Assembly (NCBI RefSeq): GCF_900109555.1
Contig: NZ_FNZV01000009.1
Location: 1-64,000, forward strand
DNA length: 64,000 nucleotides
From: Pacificibacter marinus
Lineage (GTDB): Bacteria > Pseudomonadota > Alphaproteobacteria > Rhodobacterales > Rhodobacteraceae
Reading direction: 5' to 3'
Each line of letters starts with the position of its first letter. The stretch's first letter is position 1. Both the position numbers and the translations under genes were made by a program. The notes under the pieces are model-generated. The model was given only the letters and a program-made list of their open reading frames with translations. It made no database searches and was not told the DNA's origin. Of this stretch, positions 53,059 to 62,526 are shown one piece after another.

Positions 53059-54065
53059 ACCGATTTCCCCTTAAACAGGCCTGTTGGTTTGAACAACAAG
53101 ACGATGATCAATATCGCGAAAGACACCGCGAATTTGTAGTCGGTGGACAAAAGTTGCACCAATCCGTCGGGGGCCCAACCATCTGGTCCCAAATAGGTGA
53201 CAACCTTTTTGAAGGCATAGGTCAGCGTTACTTCGGAAAACGCGATGACAAACCCGCCTGCAATCGCCCCCAAGGGCGACCCAAGTCCGCCGACGATGGC
53301 AGAGGCAAAGATAGGCAACAAAAGCTGCATATAAATGAATGGCTTAAAGGATTTATCAAGTCCATAAAGCGTGCCTGCAATGGTCGCCAAAGCGGCAACA
53401 ATGAGCCATGTAATGGTCACGACACGCTCAGGGTTGATGCCTGAGAGCAGCGCCAAATCTTCGTTATCGGAATAGGCGCGCATGGATTTACCTGTGCGAG
53501 TTTTGTTCAAAAACCAGAATAAAGCCGCAACAACAAGGATTGCAGTGACCACTGTGATCACTTGTGTCGTGCGAATGGCCAGACCTTCGGACAAGCCAGT
53601 CATGGTTTTAAAGTCGCGGGCCGTGATAACGAAACGTTCGCCGTCGGCAAAGCGTCTGTCATCAGTACCAACGATCATGCGAACCGCGCCGTTCATCACG
53701 AACATAACGCCCATAGAGACAATCACCAACATCACAGGAGCAGCTTTCACCTTGCGGTAAAAACGGTACACTGTGCGATCCGTGATCAGCACCAAAGCCA
53801 TTGTGCAAAGAATGGCAAAGGGCAGGGCGAGCAGGGCGGTGGGCAAGGGCCCAAAGCTGATGCCAACCGATTTCATGGCCGCAGTGATCAACACAACGAA
53901 CATCGTGCCAAATGCCATGGTGTCACCATGCGCAAAGTTGGAAAAACGCAAGATGCCGTAGATCAGTGTGACGCCAAGTGCACCAAGTGCAAGCTGAGCG
54001 CCATAAGCTGTGCCGGGGACAAGTACGAAGTTCGCAAATGCCACTAAGGCGTTGAGAATATCCAT
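53055..54065 (-). CDS. livH: branched-chain amino acid ABC transporter permease LivH
   Basis: A 336-residue permease with about eight helices: ALGALGVTLIYGILRFSNFAHGDTMAFGTM at the N-terminus is the LivH signature, SMRAYSDNEDLALLSGINPERVVTITWLIVAALATIAGTLYGL is the EAA loop that contacts the ATPases, and FASAIVGGLGSPLGAIAGGFVIAFSEV follows. The start is the ATG at 54065, one base overlapping the stop of the small upstream gene, with GAGAGGG as ribosome site. Confidence 0.95.
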   Translation of the reverse strand: MDILNALVAFANFVLVPGTAYGAQLALGALGVTLIYGILRFSNFAHGDTMAFGTMFVVLITAAMKSVGISFGPLPTALLALPFAILCTMALVLITDRTVYRFYRKVKAAPVMLVIVSMGVMFVMNGAVRMIVGTDDRRFADGERFVITARDFKTMTGLSEGLAIRTTQVITVVTAILVVAALFWFLNKTRTGKSMRAYSDNEDLALLSGINPERVVTITWLIVAALATIAGTLYGLDKSFKPFIYMQLLLPIFASAIVGGLGSPLGAIAGGFVIAFSEVTLTYAFKKVVTYLGPDGWAPDGLVQLLSTDYKFAVSFAILIIVLLFKPTGLFKGKSV

Positions 54066-54484
54066 CAATTCACCCTCTCACATGTACCCTGAAAATAGGT
54101 TTCTTTTTGTGTACCTTGAACATCCGGCACGCGGTGCATCAGAGTGAATTCACCATCTGAATAGATTTCGAGGTCATAGTGTCCGCCGCCTTTTTGCGCA
54201 AAGTGACCTGTCATTTGGCCTGCGATCGCAGTTACAGACCCTGTTAGGGTTTGGCCGTTGTCAAATTGCATATCGCCGTCTTGCGCTGTGCCACGTTTAA
54301 AATGCAGCGGTGCCGCACCATCGCGGCAGTTTTGCGCGCTGCCTTCGCAAATTTTATCTGTCAAACAAAACAGGTCTGTCGGCAGTTCGGATTTTTGGTT
54401 TTCTTGATAAGATGTGTAGACGTAAATCGGCACGCCCACAGCGATCGGGGCCAATGCGAGGGCAGGGAGGATCATTTTATTCAT
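54065..54484 (-). CDS. 139-aa exported/anchored protein inside the liv operon, unknown
   Basis: A protein with an N-terminal hydrophobic segment (MNKMILPALALAPIAVGVPIYVYTSY) that is either a signal anchor or a poor signal peptide. It is followed by a ~110-residue extracytoplasmic domain with four cysteines (FCLTDKICEGSAQNC, then a terminal GTCERVN) and a beta-rich pattern. I do not recognise a family. It lies between livF (3-bp gap) and livH (1-bp overlap) on the same strand, so it is made with the transporter. A Gly-rich GGGCTGAGG region precedes its ATG. It could be an accessory periplasmic factor; that is an inference from position only. Confidence 0.8.
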   Translation of the reverse strand: MNKMILPALALAPIAVGVPIYVYTSYQENQKSELPTDLFCLTDKICEGSAQNCRDGAAPLHFKRGTAQDGDMQFDNGQTLTGSVTAIAGQMTGHFAQKGGGHYDLEIYSDGEFTLMHRVPDVQGTQKETYFQGTCERVN

Positions 54485-54487
54485 GCC

Positions 54488-55192
54488 TCAGCCCCCCAAG
54501 AACGTGCGGCGCACTTCAGGGTTCGCGAGCAAGGCTGCACCTGTGTCGGTATAGGCATTCGTGCCTTGCACCAAAACATAGCCTTTGTCCGCAATATCGA
54601 GCGCTTGTCGTGCGTTTTGTTCCACCATCAACACCGCGATGCCCGTTTTGGCCACCTCGATAATGCGGTCAAACAGTTCGTCCATCACGATGGGGGAAAC
54701 GCCCGCAGTTGGCTCATCCAGCATCAACAATTTAGGTTGGGTCATCAAAGCGCGGCTTACCGCCACCTGTTGACGTTGACCGCCCGACAATTCACCCGCG
54801 TTTTGATGACGCTTGTCATAAACTGCAGGGAAAATTTCATAGACCTGTTCCAACGTCGTCTTGTAGTCATCGGTGCGAATAAACGCGCCCATTTCAAGGT
54901 TTTCTTCGACGCTCATGGTTGGGAAAATATTGCTGGTTTGCGGCACAAACCCCATGCCTTTGTAGACACGTTCTTGCGGGGACAATTTGGTGATGTCTTC
55001 GCCGTCAAGCACAACAGACCCAGTGTGGATGTTGAGCATACCGAACACGGCCTTCATAGCGGTGGATTTACCAGCGCCGTTTGGCCCAACAATCACAGCA
55101 ATCTCGCCTTTTTCGACCGACAATTCGCAATCATGCAAAATATCAGCGCCGCCGTATCCACCCGTCATGTGCGTGGCACTTAGATAGCTCAT
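54488..55192 (-). CDS. livF: branched-chain amino acid ABC transporter ATP-binding protein LivF
   Basis: One of the two ATPases of the transporter, 234 residues. Walker A is VGPNGAGKSTAMK, the Q-loop region GFVPQTSNIFP, the signature LSGGQRQQVAVSRALM, Walker B LLMLDEPTAGVSP and the H-loop region MVEQNARQAL. The MVEQNxxxAL ending and short C-terminus mark it as LivF rather than LivG. Its start overlaps the livG stop by 4 bp. Confidence 0.95.
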   Translation of the reverse strand: MSYLSATHMTGGYGGADILHDCELSVEKGEIAVIVGPNGAGKSTAMKAVFGMLNIHTGSVVLDGEDITKLSPQERVYKGMGFVPQTSNIFPTMSVEENLEMGAFIRTDDYKTTLEQVYEIFPAVYDKRHQNAGELSGGQRQQVAVSRALMTQPKLLMLDEPTAGVSPIVMDELFDRIIEVAKTGIAVLMVEQNARQALDIADKGYVLVQGTNAYTDTGAALLANPEVRRTFLGG

Positions 55193-56019
55193 TGGGTGCC
55201 CTCCGCGGTTGTGGATGTTGGGATAGCGTCTTTTGTCAGACCTTCGGTGGCCTCTTTATTTTTGATGCCAGTGCCGAGGTAGGCTTCGATCACTTGTTCG
55301 TTTTGCATGATGTCTTCGGCAGATCCCGTTGCCATCACTTGGCCTGCGGCCATAACGATCACCGGATCACAGAGCATTTTGATGAACTCCATGTCGTGTT
55401 CGATCATGCAAAACGTATAGCCGCGCTCTGTGTTCAAACGTTTGATCGCATCCGCAATGGTGTACAAAAGGGTGCGGTTCACGCCCGCGCCGACTTCGTC
55501 CAAAAACACGACCTTAGCATCCACCATCATGGTGCGACCAAGTTCGACAAGCTTTTTCTGACCGCCGGAAATATTGCCCGCTTTTTCATCTGCAATATGA
55601 GAAATCGTCAGAAATTCAAGAACTTCGTCTGCTTTTTCGCGCAGAGCCGCTTCTTCAACAGCGATTTGGCCGCGCTTAAACCATGCGTTCCATAGGGTTT
55701 CACCGCATTGATTTGCAGGAACCATCATCAGGTTTTCACGCACAGTCATAGTCGAGAATTCATGCGCTATTTGAAAGGTGCGCAGAATGCCCTTGTGAAA
55801 CAATTGGTGCGGTTTCAGTCCGGTGACGTCTTCGCCATCAAACAAAACTTGGCCGCTTGTGGGCGTAAGAACGCCCGCGATACAGTTAAAAAGCGACGTT
55901 TTTCCCGCGCCATTCGGACCGATGAGACCCGTAATGGAACCTTCCTTGATGGAAAGCGATGCCCCGTCCACCGCGCGAAAACCGCCGAAATGCATGTGTA
56001 GATCACGCACTTCGATCAT
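55189..56019 (-). CDS. livG: branched-chain amino acid ABC transporter ATP-binding protein LivG
   Basis: The second ATPase, 276 residues. Walker A IGPNGAGKTSLFNCIAG, GILRTFQIAHEFSTMTVRENLM (LivG-specific), ISGGQKKLVELGRTMM, Walker B VVFLDEVGAGVN and a long C-terminus with MIEHDMEFIKMLCDPVIVMAAGQVMATG. In Walker B the usual Asp-Glu-Pro is DEV, a small change. The last ~25 residues are low-complexity. It begins 92 bp downstream of the binding-protein gene, with a strong stem-loop in between. Confidence 0.95.
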   Translation of the reverse strand: MIEVRDLHMHFGGFRAVDGASLSIKEGSITGLIGPNGAGKTSLFNCIAGVLTPTSGQVLFDGEDVTGLKPHQLFHKGILRTFQIAHEFSTMTVRENLMMVPANQCGETLWNAWFKRGQIAVEEAALREKADEVLEFLTISHIADEKAGNISGGQKKLVELGRTMMVDAKVVFLDEVGAGVNRTLLYTIADAIKRLNTERGYTFCMIEHDMEFIKMLCDPVIVMAAGQVMATGSAEDIMQNEQVIEAYLGTGIKNKEATEGLTKDAIPTSTTAEGTQ

Positions 56020-56063
56020 GTGATTATCCCCTTGATTGCCCAGTTTTTTGAAATCTGGTTACG

Positions 56064-56096
56064 CAAACAGCCCGGAAATAAATTCCGGGCTGTTTG
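56064..56096. repeat. 14-bp perfect inverted repeat between the binding-protein gene and livG
   Basis: CAAACAGCCCGGAA (56064-56077), 5-base loop, TTCCGGGCTGTTTG (56083-56096). Read as RNA it forms a very stable hairpin just after the binding-protein stop. There is no long T run. Such intercistronic hairpins commonly protect the upstream message or cause partial termination, giving more binding protein than ATPase. Confidence 0.7.
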
Positions 56097-56110
56097 AAAA
56101 ATCTAAACGA

Positions 56111-57295
56111 TTAGCGGTAGCCAACAGTTACGATTTTGCCATCTTTAACTTCGATTTCACGGTAGGAACCTGCCGCTTCACCGGGTTCAATCAACTCTGC
56201 AGCTGTGCCGCCGACATAGTCGATTTCGCCACCAGCTGCGAGAATATCAAGCGCTTTTTCCAGTTCACCTGGAAAGATTTCTTCGCCGGGTGCATTGGCA
56301 ACGCCCATCACAAAGTCTTTGTAGACTTGTGGATCAGATGATCCAGCCGCTTGCATGGCAAGCAACATCAAAGCGCCGGCGTCATATGATTCAGGCGCGT
56401 ATGGAGCAGTGCCGTTGTAGCCGTTTGCTTCGCCAATCGCGACGAGCATTTCGCCACCAGGGGAATCAGAACCCGGAACTTGACCTGTTGCGCCTTCGAT
56501 TTCTGTACCAAAGCGGTCTTCGATAGAAGAACCGACCATCGCGTCAGGCAAGTGGAAACGATCAAACGCGCCAGTGTCGAGAGCTGCACGGATGATGCCC
56601 GGTCCGCCTTGGTCAAGGTAGCCAACAACCACAAGAACGTCACCACCAGCAGAAGCCAATGCGCCAACTTCAGCAGAGTAATCCGCTTTGCCGTCTTCGT
56701 GGGATGTGTTGATTGTGACTGTGCCGCCCATTTCTGTGTAGGACGATTCAAATGCGTCAGCCAAACCTTTGCCGTAGTCGTTGTTTGTGTAAGTCACAGC
56801 AACGGATTTCACGCCTTTTTCAAGCAGAGATTCTGCCATAACTTGACCTTGGCGCGCATCGGATGGCGACGCACGGAAGAACAAACCATTGTCTTCGATG
56901 GTTGTGAGCGATGGGGATGTCGCGGATGGTGAGAACATGACCATGCCGTTTGGCACAGCAACGTTGGTCAATGCAGCGCCCGTCGCGCCAGAGCAGAGCG
57001 CACCGATGAGGCCAGAGATGCCGTCAGACGTGATCATGCGTTCCGCAACAGATGAAGCAACAGCCGCATCAGTACATGTGGAATCACCTTCAACCAGTGC
57101 AACAGTTGTGCCGCCAAGGAATTTACCGCTGTCGGAAATTTCTTTCACAGCTGCGCGCACGCCGCCCGCCATGTCAGGTGCCAAAGATTCAGCAGGACCA
57201 GAAAAACCAAGCATAAGGCCCAGTTTGATTTCGTCGGCGTATGATGCGCTGGCGATAAGTGTAGAGGCCGCAGTGGCCAGTAGAATTTTCTTCAT
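56111..57295 (-). CDS. branched-chain amino acid ABC transporter substrate-binding protein
   Basis: A 394-residue periplasmic binding protein of the LivK/peripla_BP_6 type. Signal peptide residues 1-20 (MKKILLATAASTLIASASYA, cleaved before DEIKLGLMLGFSGP). Conserved segments are GVRAAVKEISDSGKFLGGTTVALVEGDSTC, VAVTYTNNDYGKGLADAFESSYTEMGG and APESYDAGALMLLAMQAAG. It is most likely an amino-acid binder, but related proteins bind amides, urea or aromatic acids, so the ligand is not fixed. The ATG at 57295 follows GGGAG. It heads the liv operon and is separated from livG by a strong hairpin. Confidence 0.94.
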   Translation of the reverse strand: MKKILLATAASTLIASASYADEIKLGLMLGFSGPAESLAPDMAGGVRAAVKEISDSGKFLGGTTVALVEGDSTCTDAAVASSVAERMITSDGISGLIGALCSGATGAALTNVAVPNGMVMFSPSATSPSLTTIEDNGLFFRASPSDARQGQVMAESLLEKGVKSVAVTYTNNDYGKGLADAFESSYTEMGGTVTINTSHEDGKADYSAEVGALASAGGDVLVVVGYLDQGGPGIIRAALDTGAFDRFHLPDAMVGSSIEDRFGTEIEGATGQVPGSDSPGGEMLVAIGEANGYNGTAPYAPESYDAGALMLLAMQAAGSSDPQVYKDFVMGVANAPGEEIFPGELEKALDILAAGGEIDYVGGTAAELIEPGEAAGSYREIEVKDGKIVTVGYR

Positions 57296-57859
57296 TTTTA
57301 AACTCCCAGTGTTGGAACATTGTCCTGACTTGAGCCTAGAACGTGTAATTCCAAATGGGAAGCACTCAGGTGAGAACGGACTGGAAATCAAACTGGATTG
57401 GGAAAATTGTCTGCATTCTACAAATAAACAGGATTTTCACGCATATAAATCTCAATTATTTAGGCAAATTGTAAAATAATCCCAAAATTGAAATGGCTTT
57501 TAACTGAACAAATCGGGGGGCTTGTGAAAGACTTTCGCGTCACGTCTTAAGAATCGGCAAAATTTCACGTTACGTCACTTAGGTCCAGCACCCAATGTGG
57601 CCGCGTGAGACATAAGACACCCCTTGCGCTTTTCAGTCGCGGGCAGGGATTATTTGCGCAAAATGCGGCGATAAATGCGATGGTCCCTAAGGAATAGGGG
57701 CAATAATCTGACCAATTGCACAACGTTTGAATTGGTTTTTTCATATTTCGGGTTTTCCAACCCACGCCCTCGGCCTATAACCCCAGAACTGGCAGCGCGC
57801 AAAATGCGGTGTTCGGTTCGATTTACACGCAAATGAACTAATTTCCCGGAGTAGAGACA
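57296..57859. other. 560-bp divergent intergenic region
   Basis: It lies between the divergent liv operon and the DAHP synthase gene and is AT-rich near the liv side. It must contain both promoters. I see no gene, riboswitch-like fold or strong palindrome. Confidence 0.45.
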
Positions 57860-59206
57860 ATGACGGATTGGGTAAAATCAGCATGGCGCAACAAACCGCG
57901 TGTGCAAATGCCCGACTATACGGACGAGGCTGCGCTGAATGCTGTTGAGGCACAACTCTCAAAGTATCCTCCTCTTGTTTTTGCTGGCGAGACCAAAACT
58001 TTGAAAGCGCAATTGGCAGCTGCATCTCGTGGCGAGGCATTTTTGCTTCAAGGCGGTGACTGTGCTGAAAGCTTTGCCGAATTCGGTGCAGACCAAATTC
58101 GCGACACGTTCAAAGTGATGCTGCAAATGGCGATGGTTTTGACCTTTGGTGCAAAAGTGCCCGTGATCAAAGTCGGACGTATGGCGGGTCAATTTGCCAA
58201 ACCACGCTCAGCTGCGACAGAAACATCGAATGGTGTTGAGTTGCCGAGCTACCGCGGCGACATCATCAACGGGTTCGAATTCACACCCGAAGATCGCATT
58301 CCTGATCCAAACCGTATGTTGCAGGCCTACACGCAGGCGGCGGCGTCTTTGAATTTGCTGCGCGCCTATTCCAAAGGTGGGTTTGCCGATGTGCACCGCG
58401 TACACGGTTGGACTCTGGGCTTCACAGAGGCCGACGAAGCCGAGAAATACCGCGATATGGCCAATCGCATCCAAGACGCGCTGGATTTTATGCGCGCCGC
58501 TGGCATGACTGCCGACAACAACAACGAATTGAAAACGGTTGATTTTTACACATCACACGAAGCGCTTTTGTTGGAATACGAAGAGGCGCTGACCCGTGTG
58601 GACAGCACTTTGGGCGATACTATTGCTGGATCGGGTCACATGATCTGGATCGGTGATCGCACACGTCAACCAGATGGCGCACATGTTGAATTTTGTTCTG
58701 GCGTCTCAAATCCAATTGGGTTGAAATGTGGTCCTACAACGACTGCTGAAGATCTTAAGATTTTGATGAAAAAGCTGAACCCAAACAATGAAGCAGGGCG
58801 CTTGACCCTGATCGCACGTTTCGGGGCTGGCAAAGTAAAAGATCACCTGCCGCGCTTGATTGCGGCTGTAAAAGAAGAAGGCGCAAACGTTGTTTGGTCT
58901 TGTGATCCGATGCATGGCAACACTGTTAAATCAGACAGCGGGTACAAAACCCGTCCGTTTGAAAGTGTTTTGCAAGAGGTTCAGGAATTCTTTGCGGTGC
59001 ACCGCGCTGAGGGTACGATCCCTGGTGGCGTGCATTTCGAGATGACCGGCAAAGACGTGACTGAATGTACCGGTGGCGCGATTGAAGTGACAGATGAAAA
59101 TCTGTCAGATCGCTACCACACAGCCTGTGACCCGCGTTTGAACGCATCACAAGCTTTGGAGCTGGCGTTTTTGGTGGCTGAAGAACTGTCACAAAACGCA
59201 CGTTAA
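57860..59206 (+). CDS. class II 3-deoxy-7-phosphoheptulonate (DAHP) synthase
   Basis: It condenses PEP and erythrose 4-phosphate, the first step of the shikimate pathway. The 448 residues are the plant/actinobacterial-like class II type: [34 protein letters not shown] near residue 35, [14 protein letters not shown] near residue 100, [68 protein letters not shown] and [19 protein letters not shown], containing the metal-binding Cys, His, Glu and Asp. GGAGTAGAGA precedes the ATG. It is monocistronic with its own terminator. Confidence 0.97.
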   Translation: MTDWVKSAWRNKPRVQMPDYTDEAALNAVEAQLSKYPPLVFAGETKTLKAQLAAASRGEAFLLQGGDCAESFAEFGADQIRDTFKVMLQMAMVLTFGAKVPVIKVGRMAGQFAKPRSAATETSNGVELPSYRGDIINGFEFTPEDRIPDPNRMLQAYTQAAASLNLLRAYSKGGFADVHRVHGWTLGFTEADEAEKYRDMANRIQDALDFMRAAGMTADNNNELKTVDFYTSHEALLLEYEEALTRVDSTLGDTIAGSGHMIWIGDRTRQPDGAHVEFCSGVSNPIGLKCGPTTTAEDLKILMKKLNPNNEAGRLTLIARFGAGKVKDHLPRLIAAVKEEGANVVWSCDPMHGNTVKSDSGYKTRPFESVLQEVQEFFAVHRAEGTIPGGVHFEMTGKDVTECTGGAIEVTDENLSDRYHTACDPRLNASQALELAFLVAEELSQNAR

Positions 59207-59227
59207 GCTGATCAAAAATATTTTACG

Positions 59228-59257
59228 AAAGGCCGGACATTGTGTTCGGCCTTTTTG
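59228..59257 (+). terminator. terminator of the DAHP synthase gene
   Basis: AAAGGCCGGAC, short loop, GTTCGGCCTTT running into TTTG, 21 bp after the stop. Confidence 0.88.
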
Positions 59258-59270
59258 TTGTCATACGATC

Positions 59271-59303
59271 AAAAAATAAGGCGCAACCCTAAAGCTGCGC
59301 CTT
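59271..59303 (-). terminator. terminator of the PAS-domain gene
   Basis: On the minus strand: AAGGCGCA, loop, TGCGCCTT followed by ATTTTTTG, 23 bp after the stop. It is back to back with the DAHP synthase terminator. Confidence 0.85.
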
Positions 59304-59326
59304 TTGCACACCGCACTGTTTTGGGA

Positions 59327-60067
59327 TCAATCCTCAGAGGGGACCAAACGCAAAACGGGCTTGCCCGTTGGGCGCACAGGCTTGGGCTCAGTTGATGGTG
59401 TTTCAGGCGTCATTTTGTCTTTTTGCTCAAGATAGGCTTTGCGCGCCTCTGCAAACCCTTGTGGAATGGGCGAGCCCTTTTCAGTCAAACCTTCCATCAT
59501 AGGCGCCTCTTCTGTTGCGGCACCAAGCAAAGGGCGTGACGTCGTCGCGACAGCTTTAAAGCGGCGTGGTTGACGGCCAATTTCACCTTTGGATTGGAGA
59601 CAGCCAAGAATACGATTCACATCACCAAGGTCAGATTTCAAAGGGCACAGCAAAAGCTGCGCATCCAAAGACCCGCGACCAATCCCGCGTTCGCCTTTCA
59701 GCGTGACTGTGGTGATCTGAGGTGTTTCACACACGGCCTCAATCGCTTTTGAAATTTCTGCACGACTTTCTGGCGTAAACATTGCGGTGAGTGGCATACC
59801 GCGCACTTCCATGCCCATCAAATCTGTCAAATGCATACCAGCAAGGCGGAACCGCGCCACGCCGGGGGCAATACGTTCCAAGATAAACGTGAACTCAAGC
59901 GCTGCCTGCATACCGCGAGGATTGATATCCGACCGCGCTGGCACTGGGCGGCCATTGCGCAGACCGTCCCAATACGCTTCGACTTCGCGCAACGCAGGAA
60001 AAACCGTTTCGTTGCGACGTGGCAGAAGAGAAATGATGTTTGAACCGCTGAAATAATTAATATTCAC
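59327..60067 (-). CDS. PAS domain (PAS_5/MopJ-like) protein
   Basis: A 246-residue protein with an N-terminal PAS-like domain: FPALREVEAYWDGLRNGRPVPARSDINPRGMQAALEFTFILERIAPGVARFRLAGMHLTDLMGMEVRGMPLTAMF (about residues 22-97). The C-terminal half is Pro/Lys-rich and probably disordered. Single PAS_5 proteins of this kind occur throughout Rhodobacterales; a Caulobacter relative, MopJ, links stress signals to polar cell-cycle factors, but function here is unproven. The frame is open 12 codons earlier (ATG 60103, no ribosome site); GTG 60067 has AGGTG at the right distance and is preferred. Confidence 0.85.
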   Translation of the reverse strand: MNINYFSGSNIISLLPRRNETVFPALREVEAYWDGLRNGRPVPARSDINPRGMQAALEFTFILERIAPGVARFRLAGMHLTDLMGMEVRGMPLTAMFTPESRAEISKAIEAVCETPQITTVTLKGERGIGRGSLDAQLLLCPLKSDLGDVNRILGCLQSKGEIGRQPRRFKAVATTSRPLLGAATEEAPMMEGLTEKGSPIPQGFAEARKAYLEQKDKMTPETPSTEPKPVRPTGKPVLRLVPSED

Positions 60068-60645
60068 TGTATCACCTATGAGTTGCAGCTTTCTGGTGTG
60101 CATTTGCTGCTGTGTTCTGGTTTGGCAGAGTGTGTGTCTGCTCGCTTGACCAGAATTATGCCACGAGTTTGCCCAAATTGGTGGAATTTCCTAATGAATG
60201 GTTAACGCGCACACTGACCTTTAAGGATAAAACAGCAAAATTATGGTGAATTATATGGATTTCTGGCCGATGAAATTATAATTAATATATAAATACCAAT
60301 GCTTTATATGAATAACTCACATCAAACTTCAAAAGGATAATACGCCTTGCCTAAAAGGCCAGTTTGAGATGCTAAAGCTTCTGCCACGGGGGCATTGGTT
60401 CCAAAATAGAAAAACCAAAACGACTCACGTCTCATTTTTTAGGGGCCAAATAGGGCTGCTTTGCGGGCCTGTTCAAAGGATGAGACATGGTTTTGCCTTA
60501 TTCTGGCCTGTGATTTTTAGAATCGCCGCGCCCCGTGCCTTATTGTTGTATTGCAGCATGATCCCACCACTTTTGTCTCATTCAATTGGTGGTCAAGCAT
60601 CGATCCGCACAGTATAAAAAACCGTCCAATATAAGGAGGGATAAA
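60068..60645. other. 580-bp AT-rich intergenic region before gmk
   Basis: No supported gene; an 82-codon frame at 60369-60617 has no ribosome site and is poor in protein-like pattern. A TTAA-N7-TTAG element (minus strand, 60191-60205) resembles a CtrA site and lies upstream of the PAS gene. Confidence 0.45.
60191..60205 (-). promoter_or_regulatory. possible CtrA-like site upstream of the PAS gene
   Basis: TTAACCATTCATTAG on the minus strand fits the alphaproteobacterial CtrA consensus TTAA-N7-TTAA with one mismatch. It is 124 bp upstream of the predicted PAS gene start. Short AT-rich motifs arise by chance often. Confidence 0.25.
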
Positions 60646-61293
60646 ATGCCAGCCGATCGTCGTGGTCTTCTTATTATATTGTCATCGCCATCAGGCGCGG
60701 GCAAATCCACCTTGGCAAAGCGCCTCATGCAGTGGGATAAATCGCTGAGCTTTTCAGTCTCAGCCACCACACGCGCACCACGCGATGGGGAACAAGACGG
60801 TGTTGAATATCACTTCACTGCCGAAGATGACTTTAAATCGATGGTTTCAAGTGGTGATATGCTTGAGCACGCTTTGGTCTTTGGCAATTACTATGGCTCA
60901 CCCGCTGGTCCAGTGCGCGCGGCGATTGAGGCCGGTAGCGATGTTTTGTTTGATGTTGACTGGCAGGGCGCACAGCAAATTGCCAACTCATCGTTGCGTG
61001 ATCACGTGTTGTCGATCTTTGTTTTGCCGCCCTCAATCACAGAACTGCGCCGCCGTTTGGAAACTCGCGGCCAAGACAGTGCCGAAGTGATTGAAAAACG
61101 GATGCGTCAAAGCTGGGATGAAATCAGTCACTGGGACAGCTATGATTATGTGCTGGTCAATGATGATCTGGACACGTCTTTTGAGCGTTTGAAAACCATC
61201 GTCTCTGCCGAACGCCTGCAAAGGCGTCAACAACCAGGTCTTTTGGATGTGGTCCGTGGTTTGCAGGGTGAATTTGAGGACCTAGAAACATGA
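60646..61293 (+). CDS. gmk: guanylate kinase
   Basis: It phosphorylates GMP to GDP with ATP. The 215 residues contain the P-loop [38 protein letters not shown] (GMP-binding Arg, Glu, Tyr), [26 protein letters not shown] and [21 protein letters not shown]. The ATG at 60646 follows AGGAGG; the frame opens 20 codons earlier in non-family sequence. It overlaps the next gene by 4 bp. Confidence 0.97.
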   Translation: MPADRRGLLIILSSPSGAGKSTLAKRLMQWDKSLSFSVSATTRAPRDGEQDGVEYHFTAEDDFKSMVSSGDMLEHALVFGNYYGSPAGPVRAAIEAGSDVLFDVDWQGAQQIANSSLRDHVLSIFVLPPSITELRRRLETRGQDSAEVIEKRMRQSWDEISHWDSYDYVLVNDDLDTSFERLKTIVSAERLQRRQQPGLLDVVRGLQGEFEDLET

Positions 61294-61820
61294 CATTATA
61301 TAGTCTTGACGATCACGCACCTATTTTACCTGAAAACGGTGACTACTGGGTGGCAGATGATGCAAATGTTATTGGAAAAGTCAGCCTTGGGGCTGGTGCC
61401 AATATTTGGTTTGGTGCCACGTTGCGTGGCGACAATGAAATGATTGACGTGGGCGCAGGCAGCAACATTCAAGAAAACTGTGTGCTGCACACCGATATGG
61501 GATCGCCTTTGACCATCGGAGCGGGCTGTACCATCGGGCACAAAGCGATGCTGCATGGCTGCACTTTGGGTGAGAATACTTTGATCGGAATGGGGGCCAC
61601 TGTTTTGAATGGCGCGCGGATCGGCAAAAACTGTCTGATCGGGGCAGGGGCATTGGTCACAGAAAACAAAGAAATCCCCGATGGGTCGCTTGTCATGGGG
61701 GCACCCGGAAAAGTTGTGCGACAACTTAGTGAAATGCAAATTGAGGCTCTGAAAAAGTCCGCAGAGCACTACCAAATCAACGCGCGTCGCTTTCGGGATG
61801 GGCTTGTGCGGATTGAATAG
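61290..61820 (+). CDS. gamma carbonic anhydrase family protein
   Basis: A 176-residue left-handed beta-helix protein with hexapeptide repeats from about residue 22: [83 protein letters not shown]. The three zinc-ligand histidines of the family appear in VLHTD, IGHKAML and LHGC. It could be an active carbonic anhydrase or a YrdA/PaaY-like relative; sequence alone cannot decide. It overlaps gmk by 4 bp (ATGA), so the two are coupled. Confidence 0.94.
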   Translation: MTLYSLDDHAPILPENGDYWVADDANVIGKVSLGAGANIWFGATLRGDNEMIDVGAGSNIQENCVLHTDMGSPLTIGAGCTIGHKAMLHGCTLGENTLIGMGATVLNGARIGKNCLIGAGALVTENKEIPDGSLVMGAPGKVVRQLSEMQIEALKKSAEHYQINARRFRDGLVRIE

Positions 61821-61874
61821 GATCTAAGCTCTGCTTGGATTAACTCTAGGCCAAGGCTCAGCGAGTCCTAGCGT

Positions 61875-62291
61875 TTAGTTTAGTTGCATTGAGATGGCAG
61901 AACCGTGCGGCTGCGCCACGCCAAAATCCAACATCGGATGCAGGTGGCGCACTTCGCGGCAGATGATTTCTGGGCGCGGAATATCATCCAACATGATCCT
62001 GTATTTTCCAACAAATCCTGCCTGATCCAAAAATCCTGCCAGCTCTAAACAGTCAAATGTTTGACCAATGGCTTCTGACATGACCAAGTCTGGCTTTAGG
62101 GCAGAAAATAACTCAGGAGAGAGCGCCTGAAATTCCACATATAAAATGCCGGTTAATTCAGATGAAATGGCCGGAAATCGTTTAACCTGACCTGACTCCC
62201 CAACCAGCAACATCATTTGTTTTTCTTTATGACGCTCGGTGCGCGACATTGTGATGACATCAAAGTCTTTAACGGTCGAAATGTTACCCAT
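61875..62291 (-). CDS. conserved hypothetical protein, receiver-like pattern
   Basis: I do not recognise a named family. The C-terminal ~75 residues read ELFSALKPDLVMSEAIGQTFDCLELAGFLDQAGFVGKYRIMLDDIPRPEIICREVRHLHPMLDF. The alternating strand-helix layout, with LVMSE and YRIML strands, recalls a degenerate response-regulator fold without the phospho-acceptor Asp. Similar short proteins occur in Rhodobacterales. The start is uncertain: the frame opens at 62444, but ATG 62291 or a later internal ATG near the LLVGESG segment is more likely. It is divergent from phoR. Confidence 0.6.
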   Translation of the reverse strand: MGNISTVKDFDVITMSRTERHKEKQMMLLVGESGQVKRFPAISSELTGILYVEFQALSPELFSALKPDLVMSEAIGQTFDCLELAGFLDQAGFVGKYRIMLDDIPRPEIICREVRHLHPMLDFGVAQPHGSAISMQLN

Positions 62292-62526
62292 TTGTGCTGC
62301 TTTGCCCGTGTTACAGTTTTTTATTCTGGTTAGAAAAGGCGGAAAGCCGCTGAATTGCAACAACAATTTTCTCACTTTGGGAATAATTACCATTTTGCAA
62401 ATCAGGTGCGGTTTGAAATTCACATCAAGTAGAAAAACAACCACTGCGCGAAATCACATGCTAAAGCGTCATATACGCGTTACGTAGCACCCGTATCCAA
62501 AGCTGCACATAGTGAAAGATCAAACG

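Noticed and set aside
57565-57832. Short minus-strand frames before the DAHP synthase gene, considered as a leader peptide
   Set aside because: They run away from the gene, and no aromatic codon cluster with a following terminator is present on the plus strand.
60369-60617. 82-codon open frame upstream of gmk
   Set aside because: It overlaps the gmk leader, lacks a ribosome site and has no protein-like pattern.
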